64,000 nt of DNA from Symbiotaphrina buchneri (lineage: Eukaryota > Ascomycota > Symbiotaphrinales > Symbiotaphrinaceae): positions 124,001 through 188,000 of the forward strand of contig BCIG01000016.1 in assembly GCA_001599915.1 (NCBI GenBank), given 5' to 3'. Position numbers and translations under genes: made by a program. Below are positions 48,755 to 60,640 of the stretch, in pieces. Numbering within the stretch: the first letter of the stretch is position 1; the number at the start of each line of letters is the position of its first letter. The notes below the pieces were generated by a model. That model saw only the letters and a program-made list of their open reading frames with translations, was not told where the DNA came from and did no database searches.

Positions 48755-51615
48755 TCAGTCCCAAGCGGCTCCCCACCCGTCGTCGTCATCTTCCTTCGGG
48801 CGGGTGTCTATCTGTTTTGGCGTTCGTCTACCTTCTCCTGAGTTGTGCGTCGAGAGATGCACATTAGCTCGGCTTTGTCCGCCTTCAGGGCGACCAGTGG
48901 GTTTTGTTCTTGCTGCTAATGAAGCCGTCGCTGTGCCGTTGGAAGACTTTGCAAGGCCTTTGGGTAAACTCGCCTTGGATTTGGCCTTGGACTGTGCTGC
49001 CAGCCAACCAGCGAAGTCAGGTTCGCCTCCGTCATCAAAATCAGCCTGTATGCTGTTGTTGGTGACAGACGGGACTTCTTTTCCCACAGTGTTACTAGGA
49101 GCTATCTCGTCCCAAGGGTCATCCAGCATGTCCCCCCATCCATCCATGTTCCCATCATCATTGTTGAGGGTTGTCTCAAATAGATTACTCGTTGATGATG
49201 TAGCAGAGATTGGGGCGGAGGCAGGAGCGGAAGGTGGCGATTGTATGAGGGTCTGCCGTTGCAAGGTAGACGTTGGCGCTCTAGAAGCTGTTGGACGAGT
49301 CGTACTGGCCGAAGGGGGAACAGACACGGAGCGCATCTCTTTATTGGCCGAGAAGGTGCCCTGTACGGATGGATTCATATCGCCGCTCACGGTAGGGAGC
49401 TTGTTGGTGAAAGAGGATATCGCCCAACCCGTCCATGAACTATCGTTCTGGGGCGTGCTTACCCTGGGGCCGACTGCCCCTGGCCCTAACCCTGATGACG
49501 CTCCCGACGAAGGCAGAACGCTGTCAGGAAGACCAGCTGCGTACTTCCGTATTCGCTGGAGATATATCTCCATGGTCTTGTTTGCTTGGTCGCGGATGAT
49601 TCTGAGTACACACATGTCAGTTTCGTATGTTGAATAAGGTCAACGCTGTTAACGAACTTCTCTTTGTCAACCAATGACGGGCATATAGCGGGCATTATTT
49701 TTGTTGCACAATCTTCGTCTGCGAATACGTCAGAGGTAGCAGCAAGTGCCATCAGTGCGGCATTGCGTGCGTGCACAAAAGGATCTCGGAGTGCTCGTGC
49801 AAAAGCCGCCGTAAGGACTTTTTGTCTGGTCTATGACATCGTCTTAGGACGCCAAGCGCCTACAGGTAGATCAGAGACTTACATTTGCTCCCAAATTCCG
49901 CGCAATCTTCCCCAGGCAGATAGTTGTGTTGGTTCGGATGCCTGGCTGCTCATCGTTTGCCGTTTTGGCAAGATGTTTGAGCAATTCACCATTGACAGTA
50001 CGATCTGACAATTTATTGACCACGGTGAGGACGGCCTTGACTGTTTGTTCTCGTACAACAGGCGAAACATCTGAAAATCCGGTGATCTAGTAAGATCAGC
50101 CAGGTGTGTACAGCTGTCAAAGAAGGACACAAATACCATTTGAGGAAACAATCTGTCATTGACCACCTTCTGAGACAATCGATCGATTATGTGTGGTAGA
50201 CTATCCAATAGACCAACTCTGATGGCTCTGTCCTGGCTCGCAAATAGTCTGATGACTACGGGAGTGACGTGAGCCTCGAATTCTTCATCGGTGAGACGCG
50301 CGGCAAACTTCATGACGATGCTGAGTACTTTGGGGCCCCCTCCGCCAAACTCCACAGATTTGAGCAGCTCAGGTAATATCCTGAACTTAAGGAAGTCTTC
50401 TGGGAAGTCATCGGACACTTGCTCTAGTTCACTGCAGGGGTCAGTGTGGTTTAAACCCTCAATGGATGTCAAACACACCTGAGAAACTCTTCCCTCTCTT
50501 CGTCGCTTTTCACACCAATGTTATCAATGCCCTCGGTGAGTCTAATCAGCGGAGTCCGGAAGAAACCACCTTCCCTTAACCCTTGATCAAGGAAATGTGC
50601 CACACTCATCCGCGCACGAGGGCTACTATTTATGAGGCGTTTATAGCTCTGTTGCATAGCCGGTGGTATACTATTGGCATGGACCAGTTGATCCGTACCA
50701 ACGAAACTGCCGTTGAATGCCTCATATATTAGGATGGCATATCCGTATGCGTCTACTGCCGGTACCGGACCGCGTTTTATAACATCGCAGCCTGATTTCA
50801 TGACTTCTGGCGGCGCGTAACGTCCACTCTCTGGCACGAGACTGCCGTATGTCTGTTCGAAGCGAGCGTTAATGGAGTCAATTCACACTATACCTAAGGA
50901 TGCTCTTACGTAGATTATGGCTTCCTCATCCTTCATGGAGCTCAAGACTTCACAGCCTCCCAGTTTCCACTCTCCACTCTCGCTGCAGAATATGGATGGA
51001 GCTCGTATATTACCATGCACTGAGGAAGCCTCGTCATTCACAAACTTGATAGTCCTCTACCCCTCAAGGTCAGCAATCCAAAGGGTTGTTGGTGGGCGCC
51101 GAAGTAGCAACTGACGGCAACGCTGCTTAGGCCCCACTTTAAAGTCTCGGGGCCCAAAGCTTTTCGCCGAAGGTGCCATCCCAAAGGCGTCAGTCTCTCC
51201 GTCGCGATGTAGATGTAGGTATCTGTCTGTGCTGCTAATCAGATATCCTGCCGTAGTCGACGACCAAGTCTAGGGCCAAACCTCTACTGTGTCAAGGACA
51301 CGAATCAGGCCAGGATGTCTCAAAGTCCGGAGCTTTCGTACGGCATTCCTTGCGAGAGGAAGGCGAGACTTATTGGCGGTCACATCGAAGGAGAAGATGC
51401 TGCAATTGGATCCATCTTCCTAGACGTTGTTACCATGGATCGGTTACTGCGTGGATTATACCAAAGCGATACCGAGGGGTAATCAAACGTACCCTCTTCG
51501 TCCCGTTGTACAAGGCCCAGATAGAACTGTCAATGTCGACTCTGTCGCCGAAGGAATATGGAAATGGAGGGCCCTTGGAGATGGCAGACACCACAGCCGA
51601 CTTAAGGAAGTCCAT
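48755..51615 (-). CDS. CEX1: Pseudokinase with HEAT repeats (Cex1/SCYL1 homologue)
   Basis: Yeast Cex1 and animal SCYL1 act in tRNA export and COPI trafficking. Nine exons: 51615-51493, 51419-51282, 51226-51116, 51056-50910, 50852-50479, 50431-50137, 50086-49883, 49830-49658 and 49601-48755, 803 aa. The N-terminus MDFLKSAVVSAISKGPPFPY is the family start. The kinase-like domain lacks the ATP lysine motif, has VHGN for HRD and LGGCE for DFG, so it should be inactive. HEAT repeats follow (FLKFRILPELLKSVEFGGGG, PVVREQTVKAVLTVVNKLS, DPFVHARNAALMALAATSDV). The tail is Ser/Pro-rich and ends DDDDGWGAAWD with short Trp motifs. Confidence 0.93.
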
Positions 51616-52221
51616 GCTAGGAGGCTCACGCTTGAACAGACATGGGCTCGCGGGATGACGGGTCTCAGGAGCAGTATTCGTATGTGGAGATCTGTCTGAC
51701 TGATACGGTACGAGCAGAGAGAGCTTGGAGTTCTGTTGGACCGTGAAGGCGCAGAGGGATAAGATACCTTAGGTATTGTACTCTATTATTTACACGGTCG
51801 TGATACGCTTTGTGAAGTAGTGGTTATAGGTGGACTGTCGGGGGAAAGCCAGATAGAGCTAGGGTACATAAGGTACCTAAGGTAAGGTAACTGGCCTGGT
51901 TACAAGTACTGGCACTCCACATAAGCTACCTACCTGGAGGTAAGGTACCGTACTTCGATAGCCTTCATAGGCGAAGCGGGACACTTGCCTCCCGCAACTC
52001 TAAATCTACAGGCTCGACGGTACTCCCTCTGAAGTACGGTAGAGGCCTACCTGGGGTGTTGCCTTCCTTACCTACCTTACCTTACTCGTACATGCCATCT
52101 GCACTGCAAGCAGACACGGCAGCTAGAATCTCCCTGCCTCGTTACACCCTCACCATATTATTTGTTACGCCGGCTCTCCCTTGGGCTTGAAGTGTGATAT
52201 GACATCGTCTTTCTTCTAATT
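51616..52221. repeat. Intergenic region with GGTACC-type motif cluster
   Basis: From about 51765 to 52090 it contains many motif copies: ATACCTTAGGTA, AAGGTACCTAAGGTAAGG, AGGTAAGGTACCG and TTACCTACCTTACC. No gene seen. Confidence 0.6.
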
Positions 52222-52501
52222 ATGGGTAATGCGGTGTCTGGGAAGTCTATGTCCAGAAACCCGGCTCCTCGGCCCTTCCAGCAACCGAATAGAGAGTCAC
52301 AGTTCAGACTCCAATCACAGAAACCTCTGGTAGGTGCATTTCATCCCGCATTTTTTACGTCTGGAGGTACGGCCAGCGATTGGCGACGGCTCGCGGTGCG
52401 TCTATGATGATCAAACGGTAAAAGGTCCGACTGCAGCAACGTCTTCACAGGGTTCCTGTCTGTCCAGTTCGAGCAGGATGTATAGAATTTGGGTCACTTG
52501 A
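52222..52501 (+). CDS. Possible small gene with N-myristoylation-like start
   Basis: ATG at 52222 opens MGNAVSGKSMSRNPAPRPFQ. The MGNxxS start resembles an N-myristoylation signal. A 55-nt intron with donor GTGCGT (52396) and acceptor TTCACAG (52450) would give a 74-aa protein ending SSSSRMYRIWVT. Without splicing the frame ends at 52407. I recognise no family and transcription is not shown; it could also be chance. Confidence 0.3.
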
Positions 52502-52518
52502 TCGCTGGGATCCTGATT

Positions 52519-52916
52519 TCAAGCTTGTTCTACACGGCTGGGCTTGTCTTTCCTACGCGAACCTTGCTTGAACGTTTTACCCTTTGACCCTCTTCTGGCG
52601 GCAAGAATACCTTGCCTGAAGCTATAGGAAGGTACTCTGGAGCCTGGGAGCAGATTAAGAAGAGTCCTTTCTTGGGGCTTCAACTTTGTAACCTGTCGAG
52701 AAGTTGGCGCCAATGGCAAGGGCTCACATGTTATCTTTAGACAGCGCATACGTTCTTGCTCACAGAGTTCCGTGAAGAGACTTGCTTCATGCCACAGGAC
52801 GGCTCCGATCTTGTATGAAGGACTGCATTTCTGGCCGCTTGACTTGGCAGACAGGAACCTGGGAGACGCAGATTGACGACTTAATAAGACTGAAAAGACC
52901 TGAGACCATCAATCAT
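52519..52916 (-). CDS. Possible small basic protein (118 aa)
   Basis: Two putative exons, 52916-52900 and 52858-52519, joined by a 41-nt intron (donor GTCTTT, acceptor CTCCCAG). The product starts MIDGLRFLSAKSSGQKC and has the protein-like run HEASLFTELCEQERMRCLKI, then a strongly basic end (AARRGSKGKTFKQGSRRKDK). A TATAAAAG box lies about 40 nt upstream on the minus strand. The intron is shorter than others here and no family is recognised, so this is a weak call. It could alternatively be noise in the 5' flank of the PHD gene. Confidence 0.3.
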
Positions 52917-53155
52917 CGTCGAGCTGGGAGCGCTGTCTTTTGGCTGTTGTTCTTTTATACCAACTTGTTTAATTTGTTTGCAACCCAAAGGATCGTTCAG
53001 CTGATGGGTTACGGCATTCGGAGTCTAGGATACCGTCTGCTTATAACGCCGCAGTCGGCCACCCCATAGGTATGCTGATCTACAATGGTCCCATTGGTGC
53101 ACGGTTAAGCTGAGTTTCAGACACCCCAGCATCTGCTGCATATCGAGATCGATCT

Positions 53156-56100
53156 ATGCCGTCTGAGGGGACCAATTTAGTCCGGAAGAGAAAACTTGAA
53201 GAGTCCGATGGTCCTTGGGACGCATTCCGCCTGTCTGAAGGCTCCGGAAGAGGTCAGTCATTGAAGCGGAAAACGATTCCAAGATCTCCATTGAATCCTA
53301 GCCAAGAAGAGGGTCCCGCGGATGGTACTAAATTCTCTATGAAGGGTGAGCTTAGTGAGTCCAGACGAGGAACGTAAGCGGTGCTAAACAACTGTCGAAA
53401 ACAAAGCAGCTTCTGGACAATCAATAGACGCGGGCGGCGAGGCCTCACCGAGAATCCAAGGTGCAAGACTGACGTCGGGAGGTGACTTCACTCTTAGGTG
53501 GGTTGCGGCATTCACATGTTTTGAATTTTAATTCACCGAGTAGCTAAGTGGATTTTAAGTATGTCAGGACGCAGACTGCCAGTCGCGTCGTTTGGTTCAA
53601 AAATACCGCACGACTCCAATCATCAGTCGAAAACTCCAATGATGCAGCACAGCAAGTCGTCGGCATCAGGTCTCAAGGCCTCTGTCTCATCGCCATATGC
53701 GCACACAAAGAAGTTAAGGGTGTCCAGTGCTCTCGCGCCCGCCTCCATTCAAGGTCATGCCAGCCGTGACGATCTTGCCTGGCCGGAGCTTTCCATCAAC
53801 CCCGGAACAGCTCCCTCCGAAACTTCTTCCACCCCTTCAAGCATGAAAACTAAGCCATGTCACATATGCGGGAAGTTGCAGTTTTCCGAATTTGATCCAA
53901 TGATCAAATGCAGCACGTGTCGACGGCGGTACCACATGAAATGTCCCAATCCACCTGTGGAAAATTCGTCCCTCGCTGGGTATGTTCTGAACTCTCGCCC
54001 CAAGAGATTTAGCTGATGGTTATTAGTGACTGGAACTGTTCCCGTTGTATCAAAGGTTCTAGGAAGGTTTCAGGGTCATCGGCTTCTGGCACGCCAGTGG
54101 GATTCAACAGGAGCACTCGAGTGTCACAATCAAGTATTGATGGTGAGACGTCCAGGACCGCCCTCGCCAACCTCGAGCACTACTTCACAGCGCGGAAAGC
54201 GCCCGTGGGGAATGCCCCTGTTAATAATATCAATGATATTGATAAGCAGGTACAATCTCCGGTTGTTGGACAAAAGCAAAACAGTGCTTCTAATGATGCA
54301 ATAATACCTCATAATCATACTTCATTAGCAAATCCCGTCGAATACAAAGGAAACAAGAACAACGAAGCGGCCGTTGCCGATGACTTAGCGGAGGCGGCTT
54401 CCCTTCACGTTCCTGGACCGATGATAGCTGGCCTAGGAGCTCAGGACATGGGGCCCGGGAAGCTTCCTGTCCGCGATTCCCCATCTGCTTTGGCGGATTC
54501 TGGACAGCAGAGAGCTTATACCTTGCAGTCGAAGGGCGACATAACCACCAGTGCTGCCCCTGTAGTACTAGCTAGTCAGTCCAGCAATGGAACTGATGGC
54601 AACAAGCGCGCTATAGCAACGGGTTGGAACTCCTTGAGCCAACAGATTGTTCCAAATGTCGATACATCGAGCGTGGACCAGGTGTCTGGCGAACAGGATC
54701 TCAACGAGGAACAGCCACTGGTGATGGAGAGTAGTCCGGATCATATCGCCCCCAGTGCGACAATGAGTTTCAACGGCCCTGGTCCCGCGCCAGTGGTACA
54801 GACGATGTTTGATCCCACTTTCTCAGGCTCAATTATCTCAAACGGGCAAAACGCAACCGCAGCTCAGAACCAGACTGCGCGGGCGAGACGCGATACCTCA
54901 GTCGACGATTCGGCGGGGACAAGCAAACCGCATCCAGGCGCTTCATCAGCCACGCAACAACCGGGCTACCACAGCTCTGAATGGAGAACCAATGAGACTC
55001 ATCCCGGCGAGGTTAAGTCTTTGAATGTCTCGATCCCAATCCAAGAGACTTTGTCGCCTACTCCGACGGCTCGGGATCTCGACAACCTATCGTTTCCCTC
55101 CACTAAAGAACAGGATAAACCCCGCAGTGTCGAGACTATGATGACTGGGGAGGACGTCGGAAAGGGTAGCATTGAACGTATCATGCCCCACGTAGATATA
55201 TCTTTCAACGCTGGTGCAGATAGTCCTAAGAGGAAGAGTCCAGTGCTGACCGAATGTTTTCATTGTTGCAAACCACTATTCAGGGCAAAGACAAGGATAT
55301 GGTATGTTTTGAGTGAATTGCCGTTCATGCATCCAGTATGCTGACAGGTTCTTATAGCATTGCTTGTAGAAAAGCTGCCACAAGTCAGGCTGGTTCTGGC
55401 GCGCCAACTGGCGAGTCTTTTGAAGTCACTAGCACCGTCATCGACGACAAAGGACAGATGGCCAACCCTGTTCCTGACGATATGGCACAACAAGGAAACG
55501 GCCTGGCGCAATCTAGCAGTAATAACAATAATAGACCCCTGAAGTGGCCCTTGGGTCCATCAACGACTTCTCCCAGCAACGCTCCACGCATAAGGAAGAT
55601 ACGAAGACCGGTCAGTCAGAGCAGCCAAGTAGCAAGGAGTTCCGCTGGAATTGAAGGAAAGCAGAACCAAGGCAGTCGATATGCAGAAACCAATGTTGAT
55701 CGACCTGACAACGAGTTGGAATTGCCCGAGTTGGAGGTAGCAGATGTCACCCCACCCGATCACAATGAGAAAGCACCTTCTGAGGCTTCTCAGGACTTCA
55801 CTTCCGAGGATTTGACGCTGCCTATCATCCAAGGTTTGACTCTCTGGTACCTGCAAGGCATGAAGGACAGACCTGAGGCCCAGGAAACCTTCACGCCGGT
55901 GGTAGTCAAATCTGCTGTTGATCATGCTGTTGCCATAGACCGTTCCGTCCAAACAGATAATGGGCTAGACGTGCTATCAGCAGGACAGATTGCCACTAGG
56001 AACAATGAAGCTGAACCATATGACAGAGGCAGAGAGCAGCTTCCCAAACACAGACGGATGCTGACTTCCACCCTCGGACGTGCACCTTCTGATAACACCG

Positions 56101-56655
56101 AGATACTGGAATTCGTCAAGCTAAACCCTTTTGAATGTTACGAGGAGTTCCAGCCTCACAAGCTTTTCTTCGACCGAGATGCAAAATTCACAGAGATCAA
56201 AGCGCGGCCCTCGAGAAAAGCGACGTTCGGTAGACGGCTGGCGTTTTCGCGTATACAACGACTGAAGGCTTATGGAAATGTACATCGTGAGATGCTCAGA
56301 CGGAAGCCTGTTGTGCATCGACATTACACCACGTTTGACGCAGATTCTCCTAGTGCCCGCGTCTCCCAGGTGTTGTTGCCACTGAGCGGTGTCCACGGAG
56401 ACTCAGAAACACTGCATAACCTGCATCTAATTCCGGAAATGATGCAGCCGTCCAGCTGGAAGGAGATGACGGGAATACCGGATGATCCCGTGCCAGTCCT
56501 GAATGATGGAAGGCTTGCCTATAGAGAAGGTGCATCAGTACGTACTGCCTCTCACGTTGTTGCATGGTATCTGAGCATTGACTTACGAGGTATCGCAGCG
56601 TGCTAACGGCCGCCATCCACCCCGAGCTTTGTACAGAGTTGGCTACTTTGCGTAA
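53156..56655 (+). CDS. PHD-finger protein of unknown function (about 1070 aa)
   Basis: Six exons: 53156-53345, 53407-53497, 53560-53979, 54027-55301, 55358-56537 and 56599-56655. Start MPSEGTNLVRKRKLEESDGP is followed by a polar stretch. Near residue 200 is a C4HC3 PHD finger: CHICGKLQFSEFDPMIKC then STCRRRYHMKC and, across an intron, DWNCSRC. Farther on, near residue 657, CFHCCKPLFRAKTRICIACR gives a second C-x2-C ... C-x2-C array, again joined by splicing. The C-terminal 150 residues (for example LNPFECYEEFQPHKLFFDRD) look folded and have no name I know. The reading frame stays open upstream of 53156 through another possible exon, so the true start may be earlier. A chromatin-reader role is inferred from the PHD finger. 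Confidence 0.8.
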
Positions 56656-57253
56656 AACCCGATCCTCCTTTGCCTGTTGCCCGGGCTGTTTCGTATCACT
56701 TATAACCTCATCAGCTTACCCGAGCGTTGGTCCATAGTTCCCAGTATCCATATTTGACTTTTGTTGCATGTTCACAGCGAGGAGCATTGCACTCGGCCTG
56801 CTTAACAGGCGTCGCGACGTGTAAGCCTGGCAGTTATTCCCAGTTCTCAGGTTGTCTGGAGAGCTTGGATGAGATAACGAATTGAAATGACCGGAATGAG
56901 CAAGACAAAGGATGGCAAATTGCACACATGTATTAATGCACATTTAAATGGGCGCACATGGGCTGTTTTGGGATGGTTCGTGTCATATACCGTAGTCTCA
57001 ACTCGCATAGCCGACAATACAGGGTCTTATGAATTACCAAAGAGGAACATTGACAGACCCAAAATGTTGTCATAAAGGCAGTTGAAAGTCGAGCAAGAGA
57101 CTTGATTGGAAACGGATCAAAAGATCGAGATAGGCTCGGCGAAGAACACAGCATCTTCCACCATCCCAACGCCCTTGCCGTACACCACATGCCGAAGATG
57201 CCTTATGCGCCAGTCTCAGACTTCCAAGATGCAGAGAACGATTACAATTCATT
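56656..57253. other. Convergent intergenic region
   Basis: About 600 nt between the PHD gene and the next minus-strand gene. Nothing gene-like is seen. Confidence 0.5.
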
Positions 57254-58301
57254 TCACATGAGCGGCCCGAGAACTATCCTGCCTATGCCTGCGACCTCGC
57301 TCTTCGCCCTGCTTCGACTCGATTCCTCGAACTCCTTGACCACGCTGGCAACAAGCAGCTTCCGAATCTTGGCATCGGCCTTGGCAAACATCTCGCTGAC
57401 CATGGGTCCGCACGCCGAGGGCTCAGCCACCAGGCCCAGAATCTTCTCGTAGCAGTCAATCAGCACGTCGCATAAGGTCGCGAAGGTGCCGTAGAACTCC
57501 GGGTCGAAAGGCAGTGACGGGGTCAGGAGGTGGGTGTATTCCTCGCCGGGCAGCAGCTCTTGCTCACTTGTCGGGAAGAAGGACGTCGCCGGGCCTCCAA
57601 CAGCAGAGACACCAGCCGTCATGGATCTGAGTTCCGCCGGGTCGCTGACACTGGTCACAGGGGTCCCAATCTCCGTCGCTGAGCTTGCGCGCCGCCCCTT
57701 GGTATACGCCGCCCGCTTGAACATCTGGGGCAGCCGGGCCCGAGACAAGGAAGATGAGGAGGAGCCGTCCGGAGGGTGGATGTGCTGGAAGGAGTCGTAT
57801 TCGAGCAGGAGGGCGTTGAGCGCCTTCAGGTACTCCAGGGCCGACTGAGAATTCAAATCCAGGACGGTGGTTAGCGAGACGCCGAGCATGAGATAGTTGG
57901 ACGCTCGCCGGGCATTCTTCCTAGGATCGAAATAGGGCAATTTGGCCAAGTCCGGTCTCGAGTAATGGACGGCATTGAACCAGTAGATGCGCCCTTCATG
58001 GCTGTGCGGGGGATCTGTCAGCATCCTGGGGCGCGGACCGGCAGAAGAGGGCTTACGCGTTTCGAAGGTACTCTAGAGTGGCGACCCTCTTGGTCGCCGT
58101 CGTCTGGATTTGATTGTAGATGACATTGGGACTCGGCGCGGGCGCACCTGAGCTGGAGGGAGCTGCGGAGGCCGGGCCAGATGAGGAGGGCGCGAGGTTC
58201 GAAGTGGACAGGGAGGTCAGGGTTGGCTTCGTGCCCGGATTTGAGTTCAGGTTTGGCTTTGGCTTCGCAGGATCCGACTCCTTGCGGTGCGAGCCATTCA
58301 T
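57254..58301 (-). CDS. Conserved fungal protein of unknown function (330 aa)
   Basis: Two exons, 58301-58057 and 58001-57254. A low-complexity Ser/Pro/Ala N-terminus leads to VIYNQIQTTATKRVATLEYL then, across the 55-nt intron, RNAHEGRIYWFNAVHYSR and ARRASNYLMLGVSLTTVLD. An alpha-helical domain continues with LEYLKALNALLLEYDSFQHI, a Ser-rich loop, and LLTPSLPFDPEFYGTFATLC then DVLIDCYEKILGL. It ends AGIGRIVLGPLM. I remember similar proteins throughout filamentous fungi, but no function. The intron acceptor was chosen as CCGCACAG because the nearer AG would leave an intron under 30 nt. Confidence 0.82.
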
Positions 58302-58812
58302 ATTAGATCACAGACCTGCCGTCTGCCTGTGTTGGTACAGGTAAGAGGTAGGTGCTGTGCACAAGACCTGGGAGCAGTAATCGTAATACGGAGTACCGTA
58401 CTCCGTAGTAGTAGAGGCTCTCATGCCCCCTTTGCTTCCCCTGAAATGGGCCAGTTCTCCGGGTGTGGTACAGTTGATACAGTAAGGTACCTTACCTTAC
58501 GGTACAGGTACACGTTCAGATGGTATCCGTGTCTCTAAGGTAAGCTAGGTAAGCTACAAATGGAATAGAAAGCCGTCCCAAGCTTCTTCGCTTCGTATTC
58601 GTTCGTACCTTACTCCGTACCTTACCTGAAACAACCAAACCGAAACCCCACACTCACGGACCACCTCCCCCGTCGTCACCTCACCACCACCGACGAAGTA
58701 CCAAGTACTACTGCTGTGTACGGACGGCAGCTCCTTCCAGTTCAGCACGCCCTGATATTATCTGCTCTATTTAAACTGGTTACTCCCAGCCTCCGCCGGT
58801 CTGGGGACCCAC
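58302..58812. repeat. Divergent intergenic region with GGTACC-type motif cluster
   Basis: About 510 nt holding two promoters. Motif copies at about 58385-58405 (GGAGTACCGTACTCC), 58480-58512 (AAGGTACCTTACCTTACGG) and 58535-58630. The inverted repeat GGAGTACC/GGTACTCC-like form is notable. No gene seen. Confidence 0.6.
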
Positions 58813-60355
58813 ATGGACGAAGACGTGCCAGCTCCAGGTCAATGGCCCGTAGATCCTCAGGAAGACGTCCCCGTTCGCAAAGAGCGCATATGGGTTGATG
58901 GGTGCTTTGACTTCACCCACCACGGTCAGTCGGCGCCTCCCTTTCCTTGAACCACGTACCCTCGAAGCTATGTTTTTGTTTCGCGGCCGAGCACTGATAC
59001 GGCTGCGCCAGGTCAGGCCATGCTGGCGCCATGCTGCAGGCCCGCCGGTTGGGCGACGAACTGCTCGTCGGCATTCATTCCGATGAGGAGATTCTCCAAA
59101 ACAAGGGCCCCACGGTCATGAACCTGAAAGAACGGTCCGTGGCCCTGACCTGTGCTGGGAGTCGATGCTGAAACTGGCTGCAGGGTTGCTGCCGTAGACG
59201 CTTGCCGCTGGTCCAGCAAATCCGTGCCTTACGCTCCATATGTGACCTCGCTCCCCTGGATAACGCACTACGGCTGCTGGTACGTGGCGCATGGCGATGA
59301 CATCACCTCGGACAGTACTGGGGAAGACTGCTACAGGTTCGTCAAGGCTGCAGGCCGATTTTTGGTCTTCAAGCGGACACCGGGCATATCGACCACGGAC
59401 CTTGTGGGGCGCATGTTGCTCTGCACAAAGGAACATTATATCAAGTCATTGCCAAATGTTCTTGCAGGGAAGGAAGGACCAGGCGGCGCAGAAGAGCGCA
59501 AGAGGCGTGGTGACGAGATGAGTCAGATGATCAGAGATTATGCCACAGACGAAACGGGGCTGCGACCAGGTTGTGAGGTCTTCGTCTGGCATTCGCCAGA
59601 TGCCGCGAAAAGTGACTCCACCGCTGCAGACGGAGGCCCATTCCATCGACTGGTCGAAGGGAAGCGTCCAAAACCTGGGCAGGTCGTCGTGTACGTTGAT
59701 GGGGGCTTCGATCTCTTTTGCTCCGGCCACATTGAGTTCCTCCGGCAGGTTATTAAAGCCGAGGAGAAAGCCGCGCAAGCACGGGGCTGGTACGCCGATG
59801 CGGCAAAGAATGACCGCGTACATGCCCATGGAGAGGACTTCCCCCCATACTATGTCGTTGCCGGTATCCATGATGACGAGGTCATCAACCGCTGGAAAGG
59901 TGTCAACTATCCTATCATGAACTTATTCGAGCGTGGGCTTTGCGTTTTGCAGTGTCGAGTAAGCCGCCTTCGAAGCCGATGATATGCCTTCATCAACCCA
60001 TATTGACCTGCTACAGTATATCCATTCTGTCATCTTTTCCGCTCCTTTCGTTCCGACGGAGACGTATCTTTCTTCCCTCCCCTTTGGGACTCCTGGGGCG
60101 GTCTACCACGGACCAACTCCCGTCAGCCCTCTCCCAGAGGATCCATACGAGCAGGCAAAGAAGATAGGGATTTACAAAGAAATCGGGCATCACGAGTTCG
60201 AGAGAATTAACGCATCTGAAATAGTCCAAAGAATCCTGAAGAGCAGGGAGATGTATGAGGAGAGGCAACGTAAAAAGGGTGTCAAAGCAGCCAGCGAGGA
60301 GGCGGCCAGGCAACGGGAGCTAGACGACTGGAAGGAAGGTGTTTCAACAGCGTAG
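58813..60355 (+). CDS. ECT1: Ethanolamine-phosphate cytidylyltransferase
   Basis: Makes CDP-ethanolamine from CTP and phosphoethanolamine, the key step of the Kennedy route to phosphatidylethanolamine. Four exons, 58813-58924, 59017-59134, 59184-59958 and 60017-60355, 447 aa. Two cytidylyltransferase folds: the first with IWVDGCFDFTHHGHAGAML (the HxGH motif completed across intron 1, His36-His39 region) and ISTTDLVGRML; the second with YVDGGFDLFCSGHIEFL. The family linker YVAHGDDITSDSTGEDCYR and the end SREMYEERQRKKG are all present. In the second fold CSGH replaces HxGH, which is usual for fungal ECT1. Confidence 0.95.
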
Positions 60356-60640
60356 GGGCTCGCAGCCGTGGGCTGTGCAAGCTTCACGACTTCTTAATCT
60401 CTTCAGTAAGGAAATCGCAAGATAAGAGGCCAGTAGAAAAGTTTTAATGAGGATAGATAGCGAACACAATTAGAAATACCCTTTCTGGGCCGAGCTCATG
60501 GTTATAGCTACATATTCCATCAAGCGGTACTGGAAAGCGCATTTGAGCACAATGTCCACAGAGCTGAGATGTCTGCTAAAACGATTGCTTCACTTGCAAA
60601 CAATAAAAGCCGTACATTATCGTCACGCGCAAGAGATGCA

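Noticed and set aside
50062-50136. Open frame through FVSFFDSCTHLADL in Cex1
   Set aside because: It lies in an intron (donor after CAAATG, acceptor CTTACTAG); the spliced product restores ITGFSDVSPVVREQ.
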